Source: Homarus americanus (lineage: Eukaryota > Arthropoda > Malacostraca > Decapoda > Nephropidae). From it: a DNA stretch of 64,000 nt. The stretch lies in assembly GCF_018991925.1 (NCBI RefSeq), contig NW_024722158.1:201782-265781 (forward strand), in the 5' to 3' direction. The position numbers and the translations under genes are program-made. Every line of letters starts with the position of its first letter. Positions within the stretch are counted from its first letter, which is position 1. The notes beneath the pieces were generated by a model. It was not told where the DNA came from. It did not search any database and saw only the letters and a list, made by a program, of their open reading frames with translations. This document shows, in pieces, positions 12,701 through 22,904 of the stretch.

Positions 12701-15066
12701 CTGACAGTGCCTGGTACCTGGGCTGCCCTGACAGCGCCTGGTACCTGTGCTGCTCTGACAGTGCCTGGTTCAGCATCCTCTCTGACAGTGCCTGATACCT
12801 GGAGCTGCTCTGACAGTGCCTGGTACCTGGAGCTGCCCTGACAGTGCCTGGTACCTGGACCTGCCTGACAGTGCCTTGGTATCTGGAGCTGCCCTGACAG
12901 TGCCTGGTACCTGGAGCTGCCCTGACAGTGCCTGGTACCTGGAGCTGCTCTGACAGTGCCTGGTACCTGGTGCTGCTGCTACAGCGCCTGGTACCTGGAG
13001 CTGCTCTGACAGTGCCTGGTACATGGAACTGCGCTGACAGTGCCTGGTACCTGGAGCTGCCCTGACAGTGCCTGATACCTGGAACTACTCTGACAGTGCC
13101 TGGTACCTGGCTGCCCTGACGGTGCCTGGTACCTGGAGCTGATCTGACAGTGCCTGGTATCTGGAGCTGCCCTGACAGTGCCTTGTCTGAAGCTGCCCTT
13201 GACGGTGCCTGGTACCTGGAGCTGACCTGACAGTGCCTGATACCTGGAACTGCTCTGACAGTGCCTGGTACCTGGATCTGCCCTGACAGTGCCTGGTACC
13301 TGGAGATGCCCTGACAGTGCCTGGTACCTGGGCTGCCCTGACAGTGCCTGGTACCTGGTGCTGCCCTTACAGCGCCTGGTACCTGGAGCTGCTCTGACAG
13401 TGCCTGGTACCTGGTGCTGCTCTGACAGTGTTTGGTACCTGGGCAGCCCTGACAGTGCTGGTACCTGTATCTGCCCTGACAGTGCCTGGTACCTGGATCT
13501 GCCCTGACAGTACTGGAACCTGAGCTGCCCTGACAGTGCCTGGTACCTGAGCTGCCTGACTGTGCCTGGTACTCAGAGCTGCCCTGACAGTGCCTGGTAC
13601 CTGGCGCTGTTCTGACAGTGCCTAGTATCTGGAACTGCCCTGAAGGTGCCTGGTATCTGAGCCCTGACAGTGCCTGGTACCTGGAGCTGCCTGACAGTGC
13701 CTGGTACCTGAGCTGCTCTGACAGTGCCTAGTATTTGGAACTGCCCTGACAGTGCCTGGTACCTAGTGGTGCCCTACAAGCCTCATACCTGGTGCTGCCC
13801 TGACAGTGCCTGGTATCTGAGCCGTCCGGACAGTACCTGATACGTGGTGGTGCCCTGACAGCGCCTGGTACCTGGTCCTGCTCTGACAGTGCCTGGTACC
13901 TGGAGCTGCCTCTCAGTGCCTGGTACCTGGTGCCCTCTGACAGTGCCTTATACATGGAACTGCCCTGACAGTGCCTGGTACCTGGTGCTGCCATGAATGT
14001 GCCTGGTACATGGAACTGCGCTGACAGTGCCTGGTACCTGGAACTGCGCTGACAGTGCCTGGTACCTGGAGCTGCCCTGACAGTGGCTGCTTGGAGCTGC
14101 CCTGACAGTGCCTGGTACCTGGAGCTGTCTGACAGTGTCTGGTACCTGAACTGCGCTGACAGTGCCTGGTACCTGAGCTGCACTGACTGTGTCTGGTACC
14201 TGAGCTGCGCTGACAGTGCCTGGTACCTGGCGCTGTTCTGACAGTGCCTAGTATCTGGAGATGCCCTGACAGTGCCTGGTACCTGAGCTGACCTGACAGT
14301 GCCTGATACCTGGTGGTGGTGCTTTACAGCGCCTTGTACCTGGATCTGCCCTGACAGTACCTGGTACCTGGTGGTCCTCTGACAGTGCCTCATACCTGGA
14401 GCTGCCCTGACAGTGCCTGGTACCTGCAGCTGCCATGACAGCGCCTGGTACCTAGTGCTGCTCTGACAGTGCCTGGTACCTGGAGCTGCCCCTGACAGTG
14501 CCTGGTACCTGGTGGTGTCCTGACAGTGCCTGGTACCTGGAGCTCCCTGACAGCGCCTGGTATCCCAGCGCTCTGACAGTGCCTGGTACCTGGAGCTGCC
14601 CTGACAGTGCCTCGTACGTGGTGGTGTCCGATGTCTGGTACCTGGAGCTGCCCTGACAGCGCCTGGTATCCTGTGCTGCTCTGACAGTGCCTGGTACCTG
14701 AGCTGCCCTGACAGTGCCTCGTACCTGAGCTGCCCTGACAGTGTCTGGTACCTGAGCTGCCCTGGATGCCTGGTACCTGGAGTGCCCTGACAGTGCCTGT
14801 ACCCAGAGCTGCCCTGACAGTGCCTGATACCTGAACTGCCCTGACAGTGCCTGGTACATGGTGGTGCCTTTACAGCGCCTGGTACCTGGAGCTGCCCTGA
14901 CAGTGCCTGGTTCCTTTGCTGCCCTGACAGTGCCTGGTACCTGGAGCTGCCCTGACAGTGCCTGGTACCTGGAGCTGCCCTGACAGTGCCTTGTACCTGG
15001 TGCTGCCCTGACAGTGCCTGGTACCTGGTGCTGCCCTGACAGTGCCTGGTACCTGGTGCTGCCCTC
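6741..15066. repeat. 28-bp minisatellite, about 297 units (array 3)
   Basis: An 8.3-kb tandem array whose unit contains GACAGTGCCTGGTACCTGG plus a short GAGCTGCC/GTGCTGCC linker. Most units carry a GGTACC palindrome. CAGTG and CAGCG unit variants are interspersed, and 1-4 bp deletions are frequent. Because 28 is not a multiple of 3, each frame rotates with a period of three units, giving 28-residue peptide repeats. The antisense unit has no stop in any frame, which explains antisense frames up to 337 codons (for example 11287-12300). The sense unit contains TGA, so sense frames are short. None of these frames is taken as a gene. Confidence 0.96.
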
Positions 15067-15738
15067 TTTATCGGTGATGGTAACCATCTGGGTTAAGTAC
15101 TGATATATATTTACTTGAATAACATTACTGTTACTGTTTAAAAAAGTTACTCAAGCAAACGTAAGAATAGCATTTAATGGATGAATACATGAGTCAAAGT
15201 TGCTATTATGTAGCTACTGTGCTTAAGTTGTTAGTAAAGGTAAAAATTTAGGTATTGATACAACAAAGCGTAAGGTGAAATCTTCCTTTTTTTTCAAGTA
15301 ATCACCAATGGTACAGTTCTTCAGACAGTCCACTCGTTAGGCTTCAGCAGCAGCGGATTTTAAAATGTGTTATATGAAAGATTTGGTGTTGTTGGCGTGA
15401 ACAAGAGCCCAGCGGAACTAAACTGCTCGTAAATTGTATAAGCAAGCTAAAGGGTATTTGTTTGATAGACGCCTTCAAGAGAGATGGGACCGTTTAAAAC
15501 ATACATCGGACTGACTGTCGTGTTTGCCAGGTACCCAATATACTCTGGTCTCGTGGCTGGTGCATATGTTGATAGATGAAAAATATATCCTCTTCATCCA
15601 CCTCTTCCAAATAAGGCCACGGATGATGTGTCAGGGTAGACACGGCCACGACGGGATGAACCTCACGGAGACAACGCTAGATTAGAAATGGCTGCTGAAT
15701 AATTTCTGCTACACACCCCAGAGACCTCGCCGCTTGTG
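15067..15738. other. Unique intergenic or intronic sequence
   Basis: AT-rich single-copy-looking DNA without a recognisable gene. The stretch near 15100-15160 (tracts like TTACTTGAATAAC and AAAAAAGTTACTCAAG) resembles the ends of some hAT MITEs and the sequence at 54.23-54.33 kb, but this is too weak to call an element. Confidence 0.4.
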
Positions 15739-15810
15739 ATTGGTTTGTTTAAGAGTAGCCGCACTCCTATTGGTCAGTTGATGTAAACAAAAGCCATCAC
15801 CATGGCAACC
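15739..15810. promoter_or_regulatory. Clustered inverted CCAAT boxes and X-box-like site
   Basis: ATTGG occurs at 15739-15743 and 15769-15773 (reverse CCAAT boxes 30 bp apart), followed by ATCACCATGGCAACC at about 15796-15810. Read on the minus strand the last gives GGTTGCCATGGTGAT, close to the RFX X-box consensus (GTTGCC-AT-GGNAAC). Spaced CCAAT plus X-box sites occur in animal promoters and enhancers. Here the cluster lies 100 bp upstream of a candidate exon, so it could equally be intronic enhancer DNA or chance. Confidence 0.25.
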
Positions 15811-15964
15811 AGAAAGCTTTTCTCCATTTTTTAATGTAGCGACAGTCTTATAAAAGAAAGTAATTGAGGCAAAAGTAGATTTTCTTTTAATTTTACTTAA
15901 GTTTACAGGGCCGCCAATGGCACCTTTACTACGATTCCTTCGAGAGCGGCACACAATGGACCGG

Positions 15965-16689
15965 TGTAGCAGCCCACATAACCCCGCATACTATGCCAAG
16001 GTTACAGTGGGCTAGCCCAAAATGTACCCCGGGTATAAAATAGCCCAGGCTATATTATCCGGGGTATAATAGCTACAGGCAGACCATACTGTATACCTCT
16101 CTAGTCCAGATTATACCCCCTTGTGTTTTTCATAAATAAGTCTGTATTTCAATGTCCAGAGTTTTTTCCATCATAATTTATATATTTTGGGCTACATCAG
16201 ATTTGACCTTAACTTAACAAATGAGAAGAAAGAAAATAATAGAATTGTAACAGACTTCTGAGAAACAAATATTATAGGTTTAAGAGATAGGCTTAGGCAT
16301 GAGGTGTGGTTGGTATTACCCCACCAGGGCCAGAACAAGTGAGTTCAGGTCCGTGGGAGAGGTAGGTTAGAGTTAGGTTAGGTTAGGTTAGGTTAGGTTA
16401 GGTTAGGTTAGGTTAGGTGGAGAAATAAAATCAAAATTTAATATCTGATTGTGTTTTTTAATTTAAATTAAGGTAATTTAACCAGACCACCGAGTTCAAA
16501 ACAGAACTCTCCTAGGGCTGGTTTCTGAGGTGTGGGGGGTATAATCTGGCCTAGGGGGGTGTGAAATAGCCTAGCCTGTTTTATACTCGGGTATAAATTG
16601 GACTAGCCAGAATATGCCGGGGTATAAAACAGCCTAGCCCTTTAGCCCCAGGTATAGTCTGGGAGGGAGGTATGTTTTGGGCTGCTACA
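15965..16689. mobile_element. 725-bp inverted-repeat DNA transposon (MITE-like), TGT...ACA ends, CCGG flanks
   Basis: The ends are perfect inverted repeats: TGTAGCAGCCCA at 15965-15976 and its complement at 16678-16689. The symmetry continues imperfectly inward for about 150 bp as two arms with repeated GGGTATAAAATAG/CTAGGC-type motifs (to about 16122 and from about 16528). CCGG abuts both ends (15961-15964, 16690-16693) and is most simply a 4-bp target duplication, although CCGG is itself palindromic and could belong to the inverted repeat. No transposase is present. TGT...ACA ends with a short target duplication recall Ginger-type elements, but that is only a suggestion. The element interrupts the candidate exon and contains an internal TTAGG array. 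Confidence 0.75.
16372..16417 (+). repeat. Interstitial telomere-type (TTAGG)n, about 9 units
   Basis: A perfect run of GTTAG/TTAGG pentamers of 46 bp, with a degenerate leader from 16361. TTAGG is the canonical arthropod telomere repeat. It sits inside the 725-bp inverted-repeat element, so it is probably a passenger microsatellite rather than a true chromosome end. Confidence 0.92.
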
Positions 16690-16811
16690 CCGGCCTTCCA
16701 CCACTCCCACCAGTACACGGATGACAACGGTATCAGCCCCCAGGACGTGACGTCCCCAACCACGAACGACCACCTGGACTCCCACTCTTGGCCAGGCTCT
16801 ACCAGGTTAAG

Positions 16812-17632
16812 ATGTTTGGGGCCACCGACTTAACAGCTAGACATCTGGTCAAAAAATTCTTGTACGAATTCAATAATAAAGTTTACTTGGCAGTCAGGGA
16901 GGATAATCCCCGGAGTAACATAACCTCCCCTAAAGGTTCAGCCTCTGAGTCTCCCCACTACCCAATTGATGTCAAAATTTGTTTCAAAATAAAGCTAAAT
17001 GCCATAAGAATATATATAGTGTGTACACATGAACCCTTCACAACTTTGACACAAACCTGCTCGAGCGAACCTGGAGAGAGCCAGAGCATCGTCTTGATAG
17101 TCTCTGGGTGGTAAAGGTACTCGAGTCGAGGTGAAGAATGATGACGGAGATTGAACATACACTTTGGGATATGTTCTTCTCAATAAACCAAACCCTATAT
17201 TAAAATATGTGTTTTCATCCGCTATGCACAGATCCAGAAAAAAAATTATGTAAACTATTGCAGTAGTATTGTATACAAGAGCCTGGATGTGGGGCATAAA
17301 GAAGGCAAACAACCCTGCTGAAAGAATTGGCCTAAAACATTAAGAAACATTTTTTTTTTCATAATACCAGATTTTGTTTTGCTTAGATGGTCGCGAAATT
17401 GGGACGTTACAGAGTATTGTCAGTACGATGTTTGTTTAGTTTCTGTTCATAAGGTCGACCTCACACTGAGTGGTGACATACTTCAGTGTGTGTAGCTTGA
17501 CTGCATACTTGTTATCCATCTACATCAGTATTAATTTAGATTCTGTACGTAATAACCTACCAGGTGCAAAGTGATGATATCTTAATGTATCAGCTGTCTT
17601 GCCATTAAATTATAAAGTGCTACGCTAGACTT
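16812..17632. other. Unique AT-rich DNA, possibly intron
   Basis: No repeat or gene is recognised. If the exon at 15909-16805 is real this would be the following intron. The open frames at 16788-17312 carry no family motif. Their plus-strand copy begins by reading through the candidate splice donor. Confidence 0.4.
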
Positions 17633-18141
<509 letters not shown>

Positions 18142-18142
<1 letters not shown>

Positions 18143-18720
18143 TGTATGTTAAGTCACTCCCGCATGTACCTCTTGTATCCAAAAAGACTACCAACCTTCA
18201 GTACCATGGGATCACTATCCACCTGGGCAACTCCACACTCAACGTGCTAAACGCCTATGCTCCCTCAGATCAGCTTCAGTACACAGATCTCCCAGACTTT
18301 TTACACACTGAGCCCACTGTCCTGATGGGTGACCTGAATACTAGACACAAGAAATTAGGTGACTCCACCACTAACACCAATGGTAGGAGACTTATCTCAC
18401 TTCTCAGTGCATATGAAGATGTTCAAATTATAGGTAATAATGAACCAACACACATCTATGGCGGGGGTCTAGACAAATGCATTGGCTTTAATCTATCATA
18501 CACAACTCACAGCTCTGATGTTGTCACTGATCTTATGTCTGACCACAGCCCAATCCAAGCTAGTATACATGTAGCCAATGACACCCCCACTGGTGGTAAA
18601 CTCAACAGACGTAGAATCACAGTCAAGCAAGAACATGAAACCCAGTTCATAGACTTCATCCATGACTGGTACAAGGACTACAAGCCTGACAATTACCAAA
18701 GTTTCCATAATGGACTTTAA
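18142..18720 (+). pseudogene. LINE apurinic-type endonuclease fragment
   Basis: C-terminal two thirds of an exonuclease-endonuclease-phosphatase domain. AYAPSDQ (about residue 37), VLMGDLNTRH with the catalytic GDxN motif, and VTDLMSDHSPI with the catalytic SDH motif are all present. The N-terminal catalytic Asn and Glu motifs are missing because of 5' truncation. The enzyme nicks target DNA to prime reverse transcription. The frame ends at 18720 just before an A15 homopolymer, where a frameshift moves the continuation to another frame. Confidence 0.85.
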
Positions 18721-18739
18721 CATACTTCACCAACAATGC

Positions 18740-20702
18740 CTCCACCAAAAAAAAAAAAAAAGAAAACGTGGTCAGCATCATGGGAACAGGCAACAGCAGT
18801 GCTATGATGACCCTAAACTGAAAATACTCAGGGCTAGATTCAGGAGGGTGGGTAAGGGTTACAAACAAATTGGAACACCTCAAATATTACAATTGTATCA
18901 AGTCTCCCTTGCTGCTGCCAGGGAACGTGTAAACGAACTCAGACAAAATGCATGGGAAACATATGTCAACAGCCTGAACCAACACACATCCCTCAGCAAA
19001 GTCTGGAAAGACATAAACACAATCAAAGGTAAAAACAGAAGACACGTCTCCCATCCAAACCCTCAGCAAAAGTCGAATGAGCTAATAACAAAGTGGGCTC
19101 ATGTGTCGAGCTATGACATGTTACCAGCTAGGACTCGGGGACTCCTTGATGCGAAGTCTGTAGAGAGAAGTAATCTTATTAACTTTATGCTGGGCAAACA
19201 GCACGATGAGTGTGATGTTCCATATACTGAGTGGGAGCTTGACGCCGCCCTCGCCTGGGGTAGGTCTACTTCCCCTGGAGAGGACGGAGTCACCTACAAC
19301 ATCATTAGACTACTAAGGCGCGTGCCAGGCAATCCATTGTTGGTCTTGTACAACTACCCACATCATGGACCAGCAGTATTGTTGTACCAATACCGAAACC
19401 AGGACAGCCTGATGCTTTTCGTCCCATATCACTAACCAGCTGCCTGTGTAAAACCTTTGAGAGGATGGTTCTTGGCAGACTCTTATATAGAATCAGAGAA
19501 CACATGTCTCCTAACATAAATGGCTTCACCCATGGTAAAGGTGTACATAATTGCATCACCACATTCCTAACTGTGCATGGTGATGAAAGGCACAGATACA
19601 CCACATTTCTTGACCTAAAAGCTGCATTTGATATTGCCAATAGGCAACTGATATTGTACGAACTAGCCAAAATGGATATAGGAGGTAGGCTGTTACACTG
19701 GATAAGTGGTTACCTAACCAACAGAAGGGCTGCTGCACTGTTTCAGGGTTACAAAAGTGAAGTTAAAGATATGCAACTTGGTACCCCTCAAGGTGGAGTG
19801 CTTAGCCCCACTTTGTTCAATGTTCTTATGAATGCATTATTAAATTTAATACCAGACAACCCCAGCAATATCTCAATCAGCTATGCTGATGATATTCTTA
19901 TACATACTAAAACTCATCGTGAAATGCAAACCACCCTGAACCATGTATACGCAGCCTGTGAGAACCTCGGTCTTATTATCTCCACTGAGAAAACTAAGGT
20001 GTTCAACAAACAAGCTGGTAACCGCAAACGCGGCCCCGCCAAGTTCAAGATAGGTAACAACACTATTGACTATGTTTCTTCTTTTAAATATCTTGGTGTT
20101 TCCGTCCCTTGTACCCTACCTGCCATACAACAGCTAACCCGCCAATGTACTGACAGACTGAGACCTCTTAGAAGTGTAGCGGGGTACAGCCCGCACTATG
20201 GTGCTAATATTAGAATTGTTAAAACAATGTACCTAGGCTATATAAGATCTCTGATAGATTACCACGCACCAGCCCTGGTCATTCGTGACGGGAAAGGCGT
20301 TGACAAGCTCGAGAAAATGCAAAATAAAGCCCTCAGAATTATCCTAGGATGTCCCATGAGCACTAAAGTACTTAATATGAGGAAAGAACTAGGTATACCC
20401 AGTGTTAAAGATCGAATAATTGAAGTCAACCTCATGATAGCCCTGAGGCTTCTGCGTGGTGATCCTGATAACATTGTTCCCTTAAAATTGCTAGAATGTA
20501 TGAACCATGGGACTGGTGAGTCTAAATGGATCCAAACTACAGCTACACATATGAAGATGTTTGGACTAGACCACCTGTACAAAGTTGAGACACAACAGCG
20601 CTTCCTGCCACCCTGGCGGACAGTTCCCTTCGATATCACAATACTGACATATCCTCCTAAAAAAATAATTATACAAATATTTATCTCCAACACACTGCCA
20701 AA
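18740..20702 (+). pseudogene. LINE reverse transcriptase, frameshifted
   Basis: Two frames cover this domain. The region up to 19435 holds the linker and RT fingers (WELDAALAWGRSTSPGEDGV), and 19350-20702 holds fingers, palm and thumb. Visible RT motifs are FRPISLTSCLCKTFERM (frame opening upstream of 19465), FLDLKAAFDIANR with catalytic Asp, LGTPQGGVLSPTLFN, and SYADDILIHT with the intact YADD pair. The thumb and connection follow to FDITILTYPPK, where an A-run indel at about 20660 shifts into the RNase H frame. The catalytic residues are intact, so decay is by indels rather than active-site loss. Confidence 0.87.
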
Positions 20703-21596
20703 TTGAGAGCTCTTGAACACATACACACTCTACAGACTGATGATAATATCACACAGACCATCTACACTGATGGATCTCTTAACACCGCCTGTGGGAGGCC
20801 TGGAAGTGCTATTGTTGTGACTCAACCTGACGGTAATATAATTGAGAAAGGAGTTAGAATTAACAACTGGGCATCCACTCTACAAACTGGATTAGTTGCC
20901 ATACTCACAGCTATTAAATTCATTGAAACCACTGTCACTGACAGTCTCATCATCACTGACTCTCTATCCTCACTACTTGCCCTTGGTACCCTCGACTCAG
21001 GTTGTCACGCTCTTATCTCTGAAGCCAGACACAAATATGCGTGCCTTGTTGACCGGGGTGTCAAGATCAAACTGTTGTGGATCCCCTCTCACATAGGCCT
21101 CATAAAACATGACAGAGTTGATGCCCTCGCCAAACTCGCGTCTAACAAAGACACCGTTGAATACAATTTGGGTCTGTCAAAAAGAACCCTTAAAACTGTA
21201 ATTAGGAAAGAACTTATTGATGAATTTGACGCAAGTACACAAGTGCAAACAGGCACTAGTCGATCCATAGGTTACCATGATGAGATGTATCAAGTGAAAC
21301 ATGTATATGGAGCAAGTAACAAGATCACTAGATTACAAGATGTTGTAACCGCTAGATTAAGGTTAGGATATAAGTACCTTTGGCAGTATGTTCCTCAAGC
21401 AGATGTAAACAAAACTAAATGTAAAGTGTGTGGCCATACATATGGCCACACACTTGAACACTACGTCCTTGACTGTGTGAAGGTAGAACCTTTTAGGGAC
21501 AGGTCCAAGCACACTGTGTGTGAAATGGCACAACACTTCATCTCTAATGGCAAGATAGCCGACATATTAAAATTGTATCCACTTTTTTGCACTTAG
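20703..21596 (+). pseudogene. LINE RNase H domain plus C-terminal Cys-His motif
   Basis: A 297-codon frame starting with IYTDGSLN (first catalytic Asp of RNase HI). It continues with STLQTGLVAI, where the usual Glu of an E-L-x-A-I motif is replaced by Gly (one base, GAA to GGA type). LIITDSLSS supplies the third acidic residue and RVDALAK the last Asp. The C-terminus carries CKVCGHTYGHTLEHYVLDC, a C-x2-C-x9-H-x4-C motif typical after RNase H in these LINEs. The missing Glu predicts loss of RNase H activity. The frame is not linked in frame to the RT. Confidence 0.85.
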
Positions 21597-21830
21597 TAAC
21601 TATATCAATTCTCATGTACAGAACCAAATACGCAATGTGATTGAATACTTCTCACGCAAATGTGAATAACAAAGTGTGAGGCCAGACATACTGCCTCACG
21701 CATTTGTGAATAAGTTACCCTTTATGTATAGAACTAAACAAATAATGTAAATGAAATACTGTGTAACATTCAGTGCCATAATATCCTGACAACGGGGGTT
21801 AATTATTATGACCCGTTGTAAACTCTACTC

Positions 21831-22037
21831 TGTAATCCTTTTGCGCTACCGCTCACAGGATGAGTGTGGGGTGCACAATAAAGTAGCCGCTGTATGTGGC
21901 AAAATCAAAATCAACGCTGGCGGTGGCGGTGGTGGTGAAAATGTGATGGTGAGTGGTGTTGGAGAAGGTCTATTGAAAGTTAATTATAGAATAATAATAA
22001 TACAAAAAAGGGGAGAAATTGAAGCTGTATTCCCTCC
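21831..22037. other. LINE 3' flank, GGT-rich
   Basis: Contains a short GGC/GGT run (21919-21937) and AT-rich sequence. It may include the last part of the LINE 3' untranslated region. No gene. Confidence 0.4.
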
Positions 22038-22112
22038 GACTCCCTCTTTCCCTCGCCTTCCCTCCCTCTCCGACTCCCTCTTTCCCTCGCCTTCCCTCCC
22101 TCTCTCCTCCTT
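22038..22112 (+). repeat. Pyrimidine-rich direct duplication, 34-bp unit x2
   Basis: Two near-identical copies of a CT-rich unit containing GACTCCCTCTTTCCCTCGCC lie head to tail. The tract is an almost pure polypyrimidine strand, a potential triplex former, with no other function visible. Confidence 0.85.
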
Positions 22113-22639
22113 CCCTCCAACACAGCCGGAAATAATATGTTGTAAAGAGATTTATGAGACGCGGTAATGTAAACTTGTCTCTATATTTCTCCATATATTT
22201 ACAGCGGCTCCTATTGCTAATCATTTATGAACAACAGTGCATGAAATAACTCGCGATATTATGTTAGAGAAAACAGATATTACAAGAAGAGGAAGACGGT
22301 AAACAGTTAAGGAAGTGAACGCCGTTTCCCCTTTAATTTTTGTGATTGATTGATATTGGCCTCATTTTTGTCCACCAAACTTTGTCATGTGATAAACGAG
22401 CCTTTTTCCTGTTTATATTGGAATGTATTGTAAAGACGCATTTTACCCGTCAGTTTAAGAATGCTTTTCCCGTCAATTTTGTAAGACAGAAGAGGAGTGT
22501 AATAGTGTTGTGAAGCGGATTTTTTGGGCAGTTTGCTGTAGCGTTTTATATTATATCTACTTGTAGTTAGAAGCACTTAACTACTTCAAGATCCTTAAGT
22601 GGCAGGAAGTTTGTTGAAGCACAACTGAGTGTCTCAACT
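22113..22639. other. AT-rich sequence, nothing recognised
   Basis: No repeat or coding family identified. It ends where the CR1 copy C fragment becomes recognisable. Confidence 0.4.
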
Positions 22640-22724
22640 TTATTTCTGGTACTCCAAGGAGTACCCCAAGGCTCAGTACTTGGACCATTATTATCTAACT
22701 ATATAAAACAAAGAAGTATGTCTG

Positions 22725-22737
22725 TTTGTTTGTGTGT

Positions 22738-22776
<39 letters not shown>

Positions 22777-22786
22777 TGTGTGTGTC
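22725..22786 (+). repeat. (GT)n microsatellite in Helitron
   Basis: About 60 bp of TGTTTG/GT repeats with two GG interruptions, just inside the 5' end of the Helitron, where such runs are common. Confidence 0.9.
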
Positions 22787-22818
22787 CGCACGAGAATCTC
22801 GGAACTATTTTACCGATC

Positions 22819-22904
22819 TGTAGTGATGATGGATGGTGTTATATGTGGTGATGATGGATGGTGTTATATGTAGTGATGATGGGTGGCGTTATATGTAATG
22901 ATGA
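22819..22904 (+). repeat. 25-bp tandem repeat x3.4 in Helitron
   Basis: Three full units and a partial of a 25-mer containing GTGATGATGGATGGTGTTAT, differing at single bases. Internal minisatellites are usual in non-autonomous Helitrons. Confidence 0.88.

Larger units (their letters stand above)
15909..16805 (+). pseudogene. Candidate host-gene exon (15909-15964 + 16694-16805) split by a transposon
   Basis: A pyrimidine-rich tract ending TTTACAG (15902-15908) forms a good splice acceptor, and CAG/GTTAAG at 16803-16811 forms a good donor. If the inserted element and one CCGG copy are set aside, the two parts make 168 nt. Exactly one frame is open throughout, entering with one base and leaving with two, so the exon would be symmetric. 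The peptide includes HSHQYTDDNGISPQDV and is rich in His, Asp, Thr and Pro. Third positions favour C, unlike the AT-rich surroundings. With the element in place the frame stops six bases into the insertion (TAG at 15967-15969). I do not recognise the protein and see no partner exon. It may be a dead exon, an allele-specific insertion or a chance frame. Confidence 0.42.
18143..21830 (+). mobile_element. 5'-truncated LINE of the RNase H-bearing I type, broken
   Basis: A plus-strand non-LTR element with endonuclease, RT, RNase H and a C-terminal Cys-His motif in that order, the domain set of I-superfamily LINEs. The 5' end is lost into the CA array inside the endonuclease domain. Three or more frameshifts (near the A15 run at 18749-18763, near 19350, and at the A run near 20660) split the ORF. 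The 3' untranslated region includes an AATAAA-like ACAATAAAG near 21880, so the true 3' end may lie somewhat beyond 21830. No target duplication could be found. Confidence 0.85.

Noticed and set aside
6741..15066. 28-bp repeats suggesting a CRISPR array
   Set aside because: Units are directly contiguous with no unique spacers, no cas genes, and the setting is eukaryotic.
6741..15087. Many frames of 60-337 codons with VPGTVRAAPGTRHCQ-like repeats
   Set aside because: Products of a 28-bp tandem array lacking antisense stops. No start context, no domain, frames break with every indel.
15709..15954. 81-codon minus-strand frame
   Set aside because: Overlaps the candidate plus-strand exon and the CCAAT cluster. 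No recognisable motif and composition like the flanks.
16372..16417. True telomere end
   Set aside because: Only about nine units, flanked on both sides by ordinary DNA and contained in a transposon.
20640..20703. Programmed frameshift between RT and RNase H
   Set aside because: The A run near 20660 could be slippery, but other simple indels occur in the same element and no stimulatory structure is evident.
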